Source of the DNA: Larus michahellis
Taxonomy: Eukaryota; Chordata; Aves; Charadriiformes; Laridae
Assembly (NCBI RefSeq): GCF_964199755.1
Contig: NC_133906.1
Span: 1,240,001-1,304,000 of the forward strand
Reading direction: 5' to 3'
Length of the DNA: 64,000 nucleotides
Every line of letters starts with the position of its first letter. The first letter of the stretch is position 1. The position numbers and the translations under genes are program-made. The notes beneath the pieces were generated by a model that worked only from the letters and a program-made list of their open reading frames with translations, was not told the origin of the DNA and ran no database searches. Shown in pieces: positions 23,546 through 35,500 of the stretch.

Positions 23546-26500
23546 CTTCAGCAGCTTTGCCTCGGACTTTGCCATCTTTTCCTGCTCTCACATCGCGCAA
23601 CAACCCGCTGCTCTGGCATTCACCGCAGCAAACATTTTCCCTCGCTCCACATTCAGCAGTTTCGGTTCCTCGGGGCGTCTGCCTCCAGCTGCCCCCCGTT
23701 TTGAGGGACGGTGATGCTGCGCCGTGGCGGGCGGCTCAGGTCCGGCAGCGCTGCTGAAACCCAGCCCCTCCGGCTATTTTCAAAGGCACCTCCAGAGCAT
23801 TAGGTCACAGCGACTAAAATAGCAGATTCCGGTCCAAATCGGGGCGATGAGCACATTTTGTCCAGCCCTTGCCCAGGTCCCAAGCGCCGGAGCTGCTCCT
23901 GTCACAGCTCTGGGCAGGGACACCGTCACCCCGCGGGTGCCAGTGCCACCCCACTGTGAGGCACCTCATCAAACCTCTTGCTTCCAAAAGCGCTTCTTCC
24001 CCGCTTCAGACCTGCTGGAAAAGTCCAGCGCCTGGTCAGGATGAGACACCCCCCCCACCGCAGGGGACCTCTGCTGGAGTCCAGGCGCGGCGGGACGGGA
24101 GGGACACAACCCTCTGCAGTGGGGCAAACGGGAGGGTCTGGGGCTCAGACACCCCCCAAGGGGTGCTTTTGCTCCGCACGAACGACACGGATGAGGTCTG
24201 CGAGGGGCGAAGGCGCTAAGCTCAGCCCCACGGCGGCTCCTCTTGCGGCGGCGCTGACCTCCACCGCGTCCCAGCCCCCTCGGCCGCTCCTGGAGACGGC
24301 AGCTCCAGGACGTGACATTCCCTTCGTTTTATCTTCACACATGGGCAGTTCTCAACAAGCACTTCGCTCCGCCCGCAGCAAAGGCCAAACTCTTCCACCA
24401 CCTGGCACGTAAGCCGGGATGGGGGCAAAGCCAGGCTGGGAGCGCCCGTGTCCCACACACAACCGGGGAAAAGGACACCCTATCCCCGTCACCCGGCTTG
24501 AGCCCACCACCAAGGTCCCCAGGAAGGGACAAACACTGCCCGGAGGTGGAAACCACGTTCTTTCAAGCAATGCCCTGGCTGTGGGGTCAGATTTATGGGT
24601 CCCAGAGAAACCTGGTCCTCAATCCAAGAGCGTTGCCTTGGTGCTGCTTGGGCCATGGCACGCTCCTGGGCCAGTCTGTGGGTGGGCACAGAGAATGTCC
24701 TAACGAGGGCCCCGTCTACATGTGGCACCGGCAGGTTGTACAAGCTGCCCCGAGCAAGCCAGGCGTGAATGACCTCCTGGAAGGTGGCCACTGCGTGCCC
24801 CAGCAGATGCTCCATGGAGATCTGGCTGCTGACACTCGCTCAGTTCACGGATGATCCCAAATACCTGTCTCCAACATGGTCCTGAGGAGGACATCATCTC
24901 TGTCCCCTGCTCCCCCACTAGCTGGACCATCTCCCCGTGCTGGGGTTGGTGCCCCGCGTGGTTTTCCGCTAACCGCTCCCTCCTTCCTGAGGGCTCAGCA
25001 TCCTCAACGAGTGCTTCAGAGGCAATCGAAAATCGCTATTTTTTGCCTCTGGGAAAATTCAGCAGCAATGCAGGAAAGAGCCTGGTATTCGGGCCATCTG
25101 CATTCGACATCAGTTACCACCCATGGCACACAGGGCTCGACTGAGTCTCTAAATCGTCCCGTGCTACCAGTTTCCCACCTTTCTAAAACAGAGAGGTCAT
25201 TCCTTTAGTTGTCCCACTCTTTGTCCTCCCTTTGCGCGGAGTGTGGCTTCCGGGCAGCCAGGGGGTTACCTAAATGCCCCGGTTTGGGAAAGGGGCTCAG
25301 GGAGGAGGTAAGGGATGGAGGCATGTCCCCCAGGGCTTGGCTGTCCCAGGAAGGAGCAGAAAAGGTGCCAACAGCCAAGCTGGGGCTGCAGGGGTGGCAG
25401 GAGCTCGGAGGGTCTGGTGGGACTGGTGGGCTTCGGAGAGGTGGTGTTATCCTCCAGGAACCCAGTCCCTCCTGGAACCAGGAGAGGGTTTGCAAGTCCA
25501 TGCTTCCTAGCTCCATGCTTCCCTCCCTTTCCTCTCCAGGCTCGGCTGAAAGCCATGTCCTCCCATCTCCTCTGCCCCCTTCCAGCACCCACAGCCCGTG
25601 GATCCGGGACCCCCGGTCCCTCGGAGAGCCCCTGCCGCAAGGGCCGAGCAAGACGATGGGTGCCCAGGGTTCATGGGAGCCAACTGAGGGAGCTCCTCCG
25701 GCTCAGCTTCCCAAGGGACACCGGACATGCACAAGGACCTCCATGCCCAAGAAAACATCTCCCACCTGATCTCCTGCACCTGTAGGAGGCGAGGGGGAGA
25801 TGCCAGGGCTCCTCATTGCTGCCAGCAGCCCCCCACCAGGAGTCCCAGGGGAGGACGCCCAAATGAGTGGCGTGGACTTTGCACCCTGTAGCCAGGCTGG
25901 CCACTAGCCCCAGCCTCAGGAGTGCTGGCCCCATTTGGTTTGGATCCCAGGCCGCCTCCCCAGAATCGTCCCCGTCCCTGGAAAGGCAAAGGTCTCCGGC
26001 TGAGGCACAGGGAGGTTCAATGTGTCTTGATGGGACGTGCCTGGGAATATGGGAAACCATCCGCCCTCCCTGGAGCTGGGAGCAGAGTTGGGGACTACCC
26101 CCTAAATGCGGTGAAGCCCAGGTCCCACCTCCCATCGCTGATGGTCGGAGACCTGGAGCCCCCCCAGGGAGGGACCAGCAGGCTTCCACGGCAAGGGGCT
26201 GCCCTCCAACAAAGCCCTCCTTTCCCCGAAGCCCACCTCCCAGGGCACGGGTGGCCCGTCCCCGCCATGGGGCCATCCCGGCTGCGTGGGGTTGGGGGGA
26301 GGCAGAGGCAGAGCCCCCTGTCCCCCGTGGAACGGGGATGGAGGAACCGGCGGAGTTGCCATGGAGATTTTCTCCCTAGCAGATGCTCTGGGCAGGTGCA
26401 AGAAGAGGCTCTGCCCCCCTCGCTGTGCGGCACAATGCCAGCCGGATCCTGCAGAAACAGGAAGCCTCTGCCACCACCCGCCTGCCAGCCCAACGGCCAC

Positions 26501-27049
26501 CGCCGCCACCGCCGGCCTCCCGGCGAGCAGGCGGGGGCGGCCGGGCCCCCCGCCGGCATCAGCGCGGGGAAACTGAGTCACCTCCCAAAGCTGCCCCCAG
26601 GTCCTGGCTTCACCCCCCGCTGTCCCCAGCCGCGTGCGATGGTGGCACATCGGGTGGCTCCGACCCACCTGTGGGACCCACTAGCCCCCCCAGCTGCCTG
26701 TGTGGGCTGGGACCCCCTTGCCTTCTCGCTGAGGAGGCTGTCTGCAGGCAGCACGCACCCTGTAGGATCTATAGGGCCCCCCCGACACTGCCGGCGTGGT
26801 CCCACATGGGCAACCAACCTCGGCCAGCCTCTCCAGCCTGTCCCCAGGACCAGAGCGGCACTGCCGGCCTCGGGGAGCCACGCGGGGCAACCCTGCAGGG
26901 ACAGGGGATGCCATTGGTGGGGACAGGTCCCCGTCCTGGGGGGCTCTGAATCCACCCTGGGACACCCCCCCACCACCACCTTTCCTGCTGCTCCCAACAC
27001 TCCTCCCTCTCCCGGTCCCTCCAGCCGCTCGCCGCTCCTTAAAAACCAT
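23546..27049. other. Unique intergenic DNA
   Basis: About 3.5 kb of GC-rich DNA without recognisable gene, RNA or transposable element. The segment 24,560-24,900 has lower GC and looks locally unlike its neighbours, but no element family could be named. Open frames overlap extensively on both strands. Confidence 0.45.
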
Positions 27050-27560
27050 CCTCTGAAGTTCTCGGAGGTGTGACATTGGGTACTTCAAAATCCCCTTTCC
27101 CTGGCTTTTTCACAAAGGGTGCCTCGAAAAAAAAACGTGCCGCCGGGGAGCTCATCGTCACGTACTGGGGGGAAAGCACGGCTCCTCCAGTGGGACCTTT
27201 ATTCGGAGCTGATTTCCAAGCGGGCTCCGGCCAGCCTTGGTTTTTTTTCAACTGTTTGCGTTGCCGGTTGTAAAGCGGTTGAGGCGAGCAGCCGGGAGGG
27301 TTTCGAAAGCGTTTTCCCCACACAATCAAAAGCCGCTCTATTAAGTCGGCGGCGAGCGTTTCCGTGGTAAGCAAAAGCCGCCGGTTTGTGTACCTAGCGC
27401 AAAGGCTGCGCTTCAAAACACGCTCGGGGTCGCTCTCCCGCTTGCGCCCAGAGCCGAGGAGGAGATAATGGAGGCAGTGTTTGGACATATTTCGGCGCTA
27501 TCACGGAAATAACGCGAGCCGGCAAATCCTCCTGCAGCTGCACGACGCTCGCAGCACCCT
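27050..27560. promoter_or_regulatory. CpG-containing island, possible regulatory element
   Basis: This stretch mixes CpG dinucleotides with AT-rich words (for example GCGCTATCACGGAAATAACG near 27,495), which is unusual in the window. It has no repeat structure and no recognisable coding content. Such composition is typical of unmethylated conserved elements or weak CpG-island promoters. There is no TATA box or other decisive promoter feature. Confidence 0.25.
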
Positions 27561-28039
27561 CCCGGTGCCGCGGGCGCTTGCTGGGGGGGACCGCGGGCCT
27601 GGCCGCGCCGTGGGGGGGACCCCCAGCTCCATGGGTCAGTCCCCCTCCTGAATTCCAGAGGCATCAGGGGTGGTGGGACACCGCCGTGCCCGTCCCGGCA
27701 TCCCGGGGAGGGCAGACGTGTGGCTGCTGCACCCAGTTGACCAAGGGCTGTGGGTGGCACTTACACCCTTGGGACAAGCTCTGAGGGTGGCAGCGCTGGG
27801 GGGGCGGCGCAGGAGCAGTGCTAAGGGGGCACAGCGCTGCGGTGTCCTGGAGGTGGGGGGACATACCTGCACCTTCCCGGGGGGTCTGCGGCACAGGGAG
27901 CGAGTGTGCAGGGCAGACCCGGCACGGCACCACGCGGAGTGGCAGGGCAGGGGGCTGGGGGGGGGGCTGGGGGGGCAGTGGGGTGGGGTGCTGGGGTGGG
28001 GTGATGCTGCGGGACGGCAGGGCAGGATGGCGGGGAGCA

Positions 28040-30175
28040 CGGTGCCCGCCGTGATACCCGCTGTGACACCCGCTGTGATACCCGCTACGGCGCAGCCCCC
28101 GGCGTGGTGCGCTGGTTGTGCCGGGGTGGTTATGCCGGCCACGGTGCCGGCTGCGGTGCTGCCCAACCTGGTGCCAGGGTGCCCGGCTGCAGTGCCTGGC
28201 GTGGCACTGGTGCCCGGTACAGCACTGCTTGGTGCTGGTGCGGCGCTGCCTGGCACTGGGTCGGGTGCCTGGCGCCGCAGGGCCCGCTTGGTGCTGCCCG
28301 GTTATGTTGCGTGCCCAGCACAGCACTCAGTTCGGTGTCTGCTGCGGTGATGCCCGGTTCAGTGCCAGCGTGGCTCTGCCTGAAGCGGTGCCTGGTGCCC
28401 GGCATGATGCTGCCCAGCCTGACGCCCTGTTCTGTGACAGGGTCGGTGCCAAGGTCAGTGCCTGGTTCGGTGCCCGGTTCGATGCCCAGTTTGGTGCCTG
28501 GTGAGTACCCGGTGCAGCAGTGCCCGGTTCCGTGCCCAGTACAGTGCTGCCCAGCCCGGTGCCCAGTTCTGTGCCTGGTTTAGTAACCGATTCAGTGCCC
28601 GCTGCAGCCGTGCCCGGCGCAGTGCCCCTTCCAGTGCCTGGGTCTGTGCCTGGTTCCGTGCCTGGTCCAGTTCCCAGTTGTTTTCCCAGGCCGGGGCCAG
28701 TTCAGCGCCCAATGTGGTGTCTGGTTCCATGCCCAGTTCTGTGCCTGGTCCAGTGCCCCTGTGGTGCCTGGTGCGGTGCCCGGTTCTGTGCCCGGTTCAG
28801 TGCTCAGTGTGGTCCTCGGTTCCATGCCTGGTTCGGTGCCTGGTTCGGTGCCCAGTTCAGTGCCCAGTGTGGCACCAGTTCAGTGCCCAGTTCCATGCCT
28901 GGCGCAGTGCCTGGTTCCATGCCCTGTTTGGTGCCCACTCGGATGTCTGGTTCGGTGCCCAGTCCCATGCTTGGCCTGTGCCTGATTCAGTGCCCAGTTC
29001 TGTGCCCAGTGCAGTGCCCGTGCTGTGCACGATCTGGTGCCTGGCTCCGTGCCCTGTTTGGTGCCTGCTTCGGTGCCCACTCTGGTGTCCAGTTCTGTAC
29101 ACAGTTCCGTTTCCCTGTTCAGTGCCCAGTTCTGTGCCTGGTCCTGTGCCCGGTCAGTTTCCCGGTTCTGTGCCCAGTCCAGTGCTCGTGCTGTGCACGG
29201 TGCGATGCCTGGTTCCATGCCCTGTTTGGTGCCTGTTTTGGTGCCCACTCTGGTGTCCGGTTCTGTGTCCAGTTCCATTTCCCAGTTCAGTGCTCAGTTC
29301 CGTGCCAGCCCTGTGCCCGGTTCCATGCCTAGTTCCATGCCCGGTGCGGTGCCCAGCGCTGTGCCCTGTTCTGTGCCCGGTTCCGTGCCCCGTGCTGTGT
29401 GTGGTCTGGTGCCTGGCTCCATGCACAATTCCCTGCCCGGTGTGGTGCCCGGTTCTGTGCCCAGTCCATTTCCCAATTCAGTGCCCTGTTCTGTGCCTGG
29501 GTCCGTGCCCCGTGCTGTGTGCGGTCCAGTGCCCAGTTCCATGCCCAGTTTGTTTCCCAGTTCAGTGCCCAGTTCTGTGCCTGGTGCAGTGCACAGTGCC
29601 ATGCATGGTCCGGTGCCTGGTGCAGTGCCTGGTTCCGTGTCCCATGCTGTGTGCAGTCCAGTGCCCGGTTCCGTGCCCAGTTTGCTTCCCAGCTCAGTGC
29701 CCAGTTCTGTGCCCGGTTCCGTGCCTGGTCTGGTGCCTGGTGCCACGCGCGGTCTGGTGCCCAGCGCAGTGCCCGGTGCAGTGCCCGGTTCCATGCCCAG
29801 TTCTGTGCCTGGTGCGGTGCCTGGTTCCGTGCCCAGTTCCATGCCCGGTTCCGTGCCCCGTGCTGTGTGCGGTCTGGTGCCGGGTTCTGTGCCTGCTTTG
29901 TTTCCCAGTTCAGTGCCCAGTTCTGTGCCCGGTTCCGTGCCTGGTCCGGTGCCTGGTTCCGTGCCCCATGCTGTGTGCGGTCCGGTGCCCAGTTCCGTGC
30001 CCGATCCGTTTCCCAGTTCAGTGCCCAGTTCTGTGCCCAGATCCGTGCCTGGTCCAGTGCTCCGTTCCGTGCCCGGTGCGGTGCCCGGTTCCGTGCCCGG
30101 TGCGGTGCCCGGTGCGGTGCCCGGTCCGATGCCCGGTTCCGTGCCCGGTTCGGTGCCCGGTGCGGTGCCCGCTCT
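28040..30175. repeat. 12-bp minisatellite, GTGCCCGGTTCN unit
   Basis: About 2.1 kb of tandem copies of a 12-bp unit, GTGCCCGGTTCC and variants (CAGTTC, GGTGCG, TGGTTC). It is loose before about 28,340 and regular to 30,175, where a run of exact 12-mers can be read (GTGCCCGGTGCG and GTGCCCGGTTCC alternating near 30,070-30,165). Roughly 150-170 copies are present. Because 12 is divisible by three, several frames on both strands stay open, giving repetitive products with four-residue periods (for example VPGS or CPVP) and open frames up to 891 residues. These are attributed to the repeat. Confidence 0.93.
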
Positions 30176-30720
30176 GCCGCCCGCCCCCTCCCTCGGCCGG
30201 GCAGTGCGGCTCCGCGGCGCGGCGCGGTCCAGGCCGGCTCTTCGGGGCAGCGCGGCGCGGGCGTCGCGCCAGGCGGGGTGTGCGGTGCCACCGGCGGGGC
30301 TCCCCGGGCCGCCGCCGCCGCCGCCGCACATTGGCTGGAAAGTGGAGCAGCGCGGCGGGGACGGTCGATGCGGATCGATCGCGGCGCGGGCGGCACCGCA
30401 CGGCACCCGGCACCGCCGCCCCCCCACCCCAGCACCGCTCCCCTTCGCGCCCCCCCGCCAAACCCACCCCCCCAAACCCCCGCCCGGTCCCCGCTGGGGG
30501 CTCCCCGCGCCGCCCCCGCATCCTTCCCCCGCGGGATGCGCGCCTGCCCCCCCCCCGCCCCGGAGCGGGCGGAACGGGAGCGGGAGGAACGCCGGGAGCC
30601 CGGCCCCGGGGAGGACCCGCATGGGGGGCTGGAGGAGGGGGGGGCGGAAGGGGGGCGGCGCACCGGTCCCCCCCCGGCGCCGGCAGCGAGTTTTGCTGGG
30701 GTGATGCTGCCCCGTCACCC
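30176..30720. promoter_or_regulatory. CpG island with CCAAT box
   Basis: CpG-dense sequence directly abuts the end of the 12-bp minisatellite. It contains a GCC triplet run (about 30,310-30,327), an ATTGG (CCAAT box on the minus strand) at 30,330-30,334, and CGATCG-containing CpG-rich sequence to about 30,400. The CCAAT-box orientation favours leftward transcription, which would run through the minisatellite. No exon or TATA box can be defined. Confidence 0.35.
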
Positions 30721-31949
30721 TGTCCTTGCGACCCGGTGGGACGCGGATGGACGGGCTCAGCCCTGTACCCCAGACCCACCGCGGCCGTCCCCACACCACC
30801 CCACCCCCCCCCAACTCCACTGGATACCCGCCGGGTCATTCCACATAGTGGGGGTCTCTCCCTCCCCCAGATCACGGGGCCCTTTCAGACCCAGCGGCAG
30901 GATCTGGCCCTCCCGCCCGTCTCCTTCCATAACCTCCCAGCTCCTTGCAGGTGTCTCCACCACAAAGAGCTCCACGACCGGCCACCAGCGGCTTTGGGAC
31001 GAGGAGGGGGACGGTTGTGCCCACGGGGACCCCCAGGCTCGCCCCATCCCCGCCAGCTCTCAGCGTCTGCCGTCCCCGGAGCTGGCGAGGGCTCGGCTCC
31101 GGCTGCTTCTTTCAGGCTGCTGCACAGGGGACGTTGCCCAAAGTTTCCTTCCTGGCGGCAGGGAAACCTTTTTTAATAGAGGAAAGCCAAGCGTCTGGCT
31201 CGCAGTGCTCATGCGCCGCGTCCAGCGCAGCCCCGCTCACGGCCTGCAGCCGCCCGCGAGCGATGGCCGTGTCGCTGCGCTTTATCTTTCCCAGCCAGGG
31301 CCGGATTTTCAGGGCCAGGGACACAGCGGCGGTGACAAACCACCGGCGTCGGACATCGCAGCAGCATCTCCCCGTCTGCCTCGGCGGAGATGGGGTGGGG
31401 GGGGGATGCGCTGAGACCATGCGGTGCGGGATGACGGCTGTCCCCCAACGCTGGAGCGGGGAGAGAGACTTTTTTTCCGAGAACGCCTTTAATTAATGGC
31501 AGAAGGAGCTGACGGGGCGGCTCAGCAGCGCTTAGGAAGGATTTTATCCGGGGAGTTGGCCGTTCCCGGCGGACACCCCCTCCCTGCGCAGGCAGCCCCC
31601 GGCCGCTGCCTGCTCTGAAGTCACTGGGTGCCGGCAGGACCAAAGTTTCACCGGGTGATTTTAATAATAATGCGGCAGGATCCTCTCGCAGCAGGCACCC
31701 TGGGGAGACTGACCATCCGCCGGAGGGCCGGGGAGGGGGGGGCGGGGGCGGGAAGCGGGAAGCGTTTAAAATCAGGGGACTGGAAAGACTTGGTAAGAAA
31801 TAAAAAAACCCAAACAGCCGAATAAAACGGTAAATCGCGCTCCTGGGTTTGGTGTCCTTCGCTTTTTGCTCCCGTGGCATCGGCAGCGGGGCTGGGGAGG
31901 AGGTCACCTATGGCGCTTTGCATGAAGGGGAGGCGTAAGCCCACCTTTC
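30721..31949. other. Unique DNA, CpG-containing, no gene seen
   Basis: GC-rich, non-repetitive sequence with no recognised gene, RNA or transposon. The stretch 31,480-31,690 contains AT-richer segments, including TTTAATAATAATGCGG near 31,659. No function is assigned. Confidence 0.4.
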
Positions 31950-32520
31950 CCTAATTTTTATTTTTTCTTTCAAAGAAGGAAAAGAAAAATCCCTTTCTTT
32001 GGCAACTCCTGCATGAATCAAGTTAGAATTTCACAGCTATTTAACACCTGGTTACAGCTTTCGCAGCAGAACCGATGATACTCCACGCTCAGCGCCCGCT
32101 TGGCATGGCGGGATCTCGCCCCTTCTCGCGTGGGGGTGGTGGGGGGTGGGACGAGCCTTATTTATTTCTCCTTTATCGGGCCGGGATTTAAGGCAGGAGG
32201 TGCTTGGCGTGACTTCGGCCGCGGGTTTCCCCCTGCCTCTGCCCGGCGGGGTGAAGCCCCAGCTCCCCCTGGGCTTTCACCCAACGCGGCCGCTAACCCC
32301 GTCCAGCTGCCATTACAGTCGGGTGGGAATCGACTCCAAGTCCTTAAACCCCAAGAGTTAATCAAAGTGCTTTGAATATGTAAATGCTGAGTATTGTTTA
32401 TCATCGCCTAGAGCTGATACAGCAGTTTTCCTGCTCAAAGCCCCGTTCAGATGGTAGCTCATGAAAATTCACAACAGCCTCGCAAATAGGTGATGGGTAT
32501 TATCACCCCCCGTCTTCCAC
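31950..32520. promoter_or_regulatory. Candidate enhancer with TCF/LEF and FOX motifs
   Basis: A 0.55-kb AT-richer block. Its core at 32,355-32,405 contains GTTAATC, a TCF/LEF site ATCAAAG (32,361-32,367), an opposed TCF-like CTTTGAA two bases later (32,370-32,376), and a forkhead-type TGTTTATC near 32,395. An E-box-like CAGATG follows near 32,450. The left part (31,980-32,090) includes CACCTG. Known family context: CXXC5 is a Wnt/beta-catenin feedback regulator, so TCF sites near its inferred locus would be meaningful. That link is inference from motifs and mammalian synteny. Confidence 0.35.
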
Positions 32521-35500
32521 ACCAGCCAGCGCAGGAAGAGCCACCCTAGCGACGTTCCCTCCCCGTGGCAGCGGGAAGGAGCGAGGGAGGCCGGTGGGGT
32601 GCTGGCGGGGGGGGAGACGGTGGTCTGCCCCCTCCGGGTGTAAATCAGCGCTCTCCCCCTTCTGGCCCAGCGTTTTGTCCTGTGCTGCCGGGCCTCCAGA
32701 CGGCGTTTGGGACCGCAGCCGGCGATGGCTGGGTGTGACGCTCGCTGAAACACGCACGCCGCCGGCGCCGGGCAGATAAATCCGCGCCGGCAAAGTGCAA
32801 TTTTCCATAAGGCTCTTCTGCGAGGCCTCCAGCGACAAACACTCTATAAATTAATAAAACAACGCGCTCGACCAGGAATGTATGGCGGGCGTACGCAGGG
32901 GTACCGGGGGGGCAGGGGGAGGAGGGGGCGGGCGAGAGGACTGCAGGCCCCGCAGGCAGCCGGGTGCCGGCGGAGGTGGGTCACCGAGTTGGTCCTAGTG
33001 GGGCTCCCCGGGCACCTGCATCCTGGGCAGGGCAGGGGCCGGCAGCCCCGGGGATGGCTCTCTGCCCTCGCCCGGGCTGTGTGGGATGGGGGGGACGGCA
33101 CGGACCACCCCCCCATCACTCGGCTCCCCCCAGTGAGGGGACCATGGGGCTGGGGACCTCGGCTCACTTCAGACCCATCCGTATCACCCAGGGTTCATCC
33201 CACGGCGCTTCCCAGCAGGTTCCCTCGGGTCAACCCGTTGACGCCAACGCCTGGAAGAGTTTTTGCCGTCAACTCGAGGCGGGTGCCCGCGCGGCCCAGA
33301 AGATGCCCCAGTTTTTGGGTTCCCCTTGCGCAGGGCAGGCGACCCTGGAGGTCCAGGGCGGTCTCCCGCGTCACGAGCCCTGCCTGCAGCAGAGCTGCCA
33401 ACCTCAGGGGAGGCTGGGGGACAGCTGGGAGCAGGACGTGTCTCAGCCAGCCAAATTTAATCCTCCTACGTTAGCAAGGCTTAAAATAGGCTCCCTGCAG
33501 CATCGATGAGGGTGGTGGAGTTGGCCTACTCCAGCCCTCCCAAGTATTTTGGGGAAGAGGGGATGGCTGTATTGCAGACAAGCACAGCTGGGAGAAACTG
33601 CGCCGTGCTGCTCGGGTGTCCTTTGCCGAAGCCATCCCGGGAATTAAACACACCTTGCGGCACCTTCGCTCCTCCGACCTCCCACCAACGCAGGCTCCTC
33701 CTCTCAGGGTGCCACCTCCTCCCTTGCCGTTCTGCCGCAGTCCTCTCCCGCTGTCTCCCATGGCCGGAGGGCTCCTGCCCTGGCTCGTTTTTCCCTGCAC
33801 CCCATTGAAACCAGCCCTTTTACTCAAGCCCAGCTCAGGGTTTGGTCTGGGTCCACCCTCCATCAGCTGCTGCCCCCAGGAGATGTGGTCCTGAGAAGTG
33901 GTCGCCCATGGCATGACCCCGCTCACGGCATTTCAGCAGCTCTTGGGGGTAGTTGCCCCGTGGGACTGGCTCCTCCGTGGGCAGAAGGCCACAGAGGTGG
34001 CCACACCGGTGAGAGGTGTCGGGCTCCTGCTCCTTGTGGTGGAAAGCCCTTGAAGCGAGGCACACGTGGTGACGTGCTCAAGGAGCCAAGCTGGCAACTC
34101 TGAAGACATGAAGGCATTATCGACTTATCATCATCTAGAGGGACCATCTCCATGTCCCAAGTGTGCTGGATGTCGTCTCAGTCCTGGATGTCTTCTCAAC
34201 ACAAAATGCAAGCCCCTGGACTGCTGCAGGGCCAGCGCCAGCTGTTGACCACCATGGTGAGGAGCACCCGAGCTTCCCTGGGCTTCTGGCTTTGCTTCCA
34301 AGGTAGCCAGAGAGACCTTCCTTGGGCAGAGCCGAGCCCTTGTGGTCACCGGCTAGCTGGCTGTGCGTCCTCCCCTTGGGAATGGGCACCAGCACTCGTG
34401 GGCCAGTGGAGGAGTCTGTCATTGGCCATCACCTTCCATCAGGGCAACCACTGGTGCTGAACAGGAGGGGCAGGGTGGACAGGTGTGTGTATGTGGACGT
34501 GCAGAATAATAGACCCAGATTAGCAATGTGCCCCCTCCTCCCCGGGCCGTACACGTGTCATCCCAGCAGGACTCAGCAGCCTGGAAGAGATGTCCCGCTG
34601 CAGAGCTGGAGCTCTGCCCCCTCGAGCCAGAAGGTTCATCGGGAGCCAGGATCCAAGCCCAGAAGGTCTGACCACGCTGGAGTGGGACCCTTGAGCATGT
34701 CCCAGCTCCCCCCTGGGCAGGGCAGGACGGGGGCTCCAGGACAAAGGGCTCCTGCTTCCCCTCGCCCCCGGGGCTGAGGGGGGGGCTTTGTGTGTCAGTG
34801 TCTCTGGGGGACCAAGCTGTGGTGGGGTTTGGGGGCTAGTGGGAGAGTCCTGCTCCTAGCCCGGTGGCCACATTGGCAATGCCCGTGCTCGGCGGTGGGG
34901 CTCGGGCACTGGAGCTGGTCCGGCCCCCGGGGCTCTGCCCCCCTCCTGCCCAGCCCCTGCGGACCCCGCTCCCCATCCCCTCCGGGGCCAGAGGCTGGGG
35001 CTCCCCTGGGGCTCTGCCCTCCCTGTCCCCCCTGCCCCCACCAACACCATCCCACCTCCCCACCACACCCGGGCATTTAAAGAATCCGTTTTTCCCTTTT
35101 CTCCTTCCTCTGTGCGGCTTCTCCCCGGGCCCACGCACCAGCTGGGCCCCCCCCACCATGCGACTCCCACCTCCCCTGCCGCGCTCCTGCCTGCGCGGCC
35201 GCCCGCCACCTGCCTTCACCTGGGGGGTCCGGCCCTGCGCGGGGGGCGGCGAGCGCAAGAAGAGGCAGGAGAAGCCCCCTCCTCCCGTCCTGACCTCCGC
35301 TAGCTGCCCGAGCTGGTCTCCTCCTGCCTGGGGGAGCCCCCGCCGTGAGCTGCCCCTCGTCCCAGTGAACCCAGCGCAGGACCATCGCCGCTGCGGGCGT
35401 CCCTCCGGGCTCAGCTCCCCCCAACTCTGGGCTTTCCTTCGGCTCTTTGCGGGATCAAAGCTTCCTCGGGAGGGGGTGCGGGGGCAGATTCCCATGTTCC

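Noticed and set aside
24560..24900. Possible old retroelement
   Set aside because: Locally different composition suggested a transposon, but no CR1 blocks, reverse-transcriptase motif or terminal repeat could be recognised.
28040..30175. CRISPR-like or other prokaryotic direct-repeat array
   Set aside because: The repeats are contiguous 12-mers without unique spacers, in a vertebrate genome. They are a minisatellite.
28501..31176. Plus-strand open frame of 891 residues
   Set aside because: Most of it is translation of the 12-bp minisatellite (four-residue periods rich in C, P and V). The rest crosses a CpG island. There are no splice, domain or codon-bias signs of a gene, and other frames on both strands are open over the same interval.
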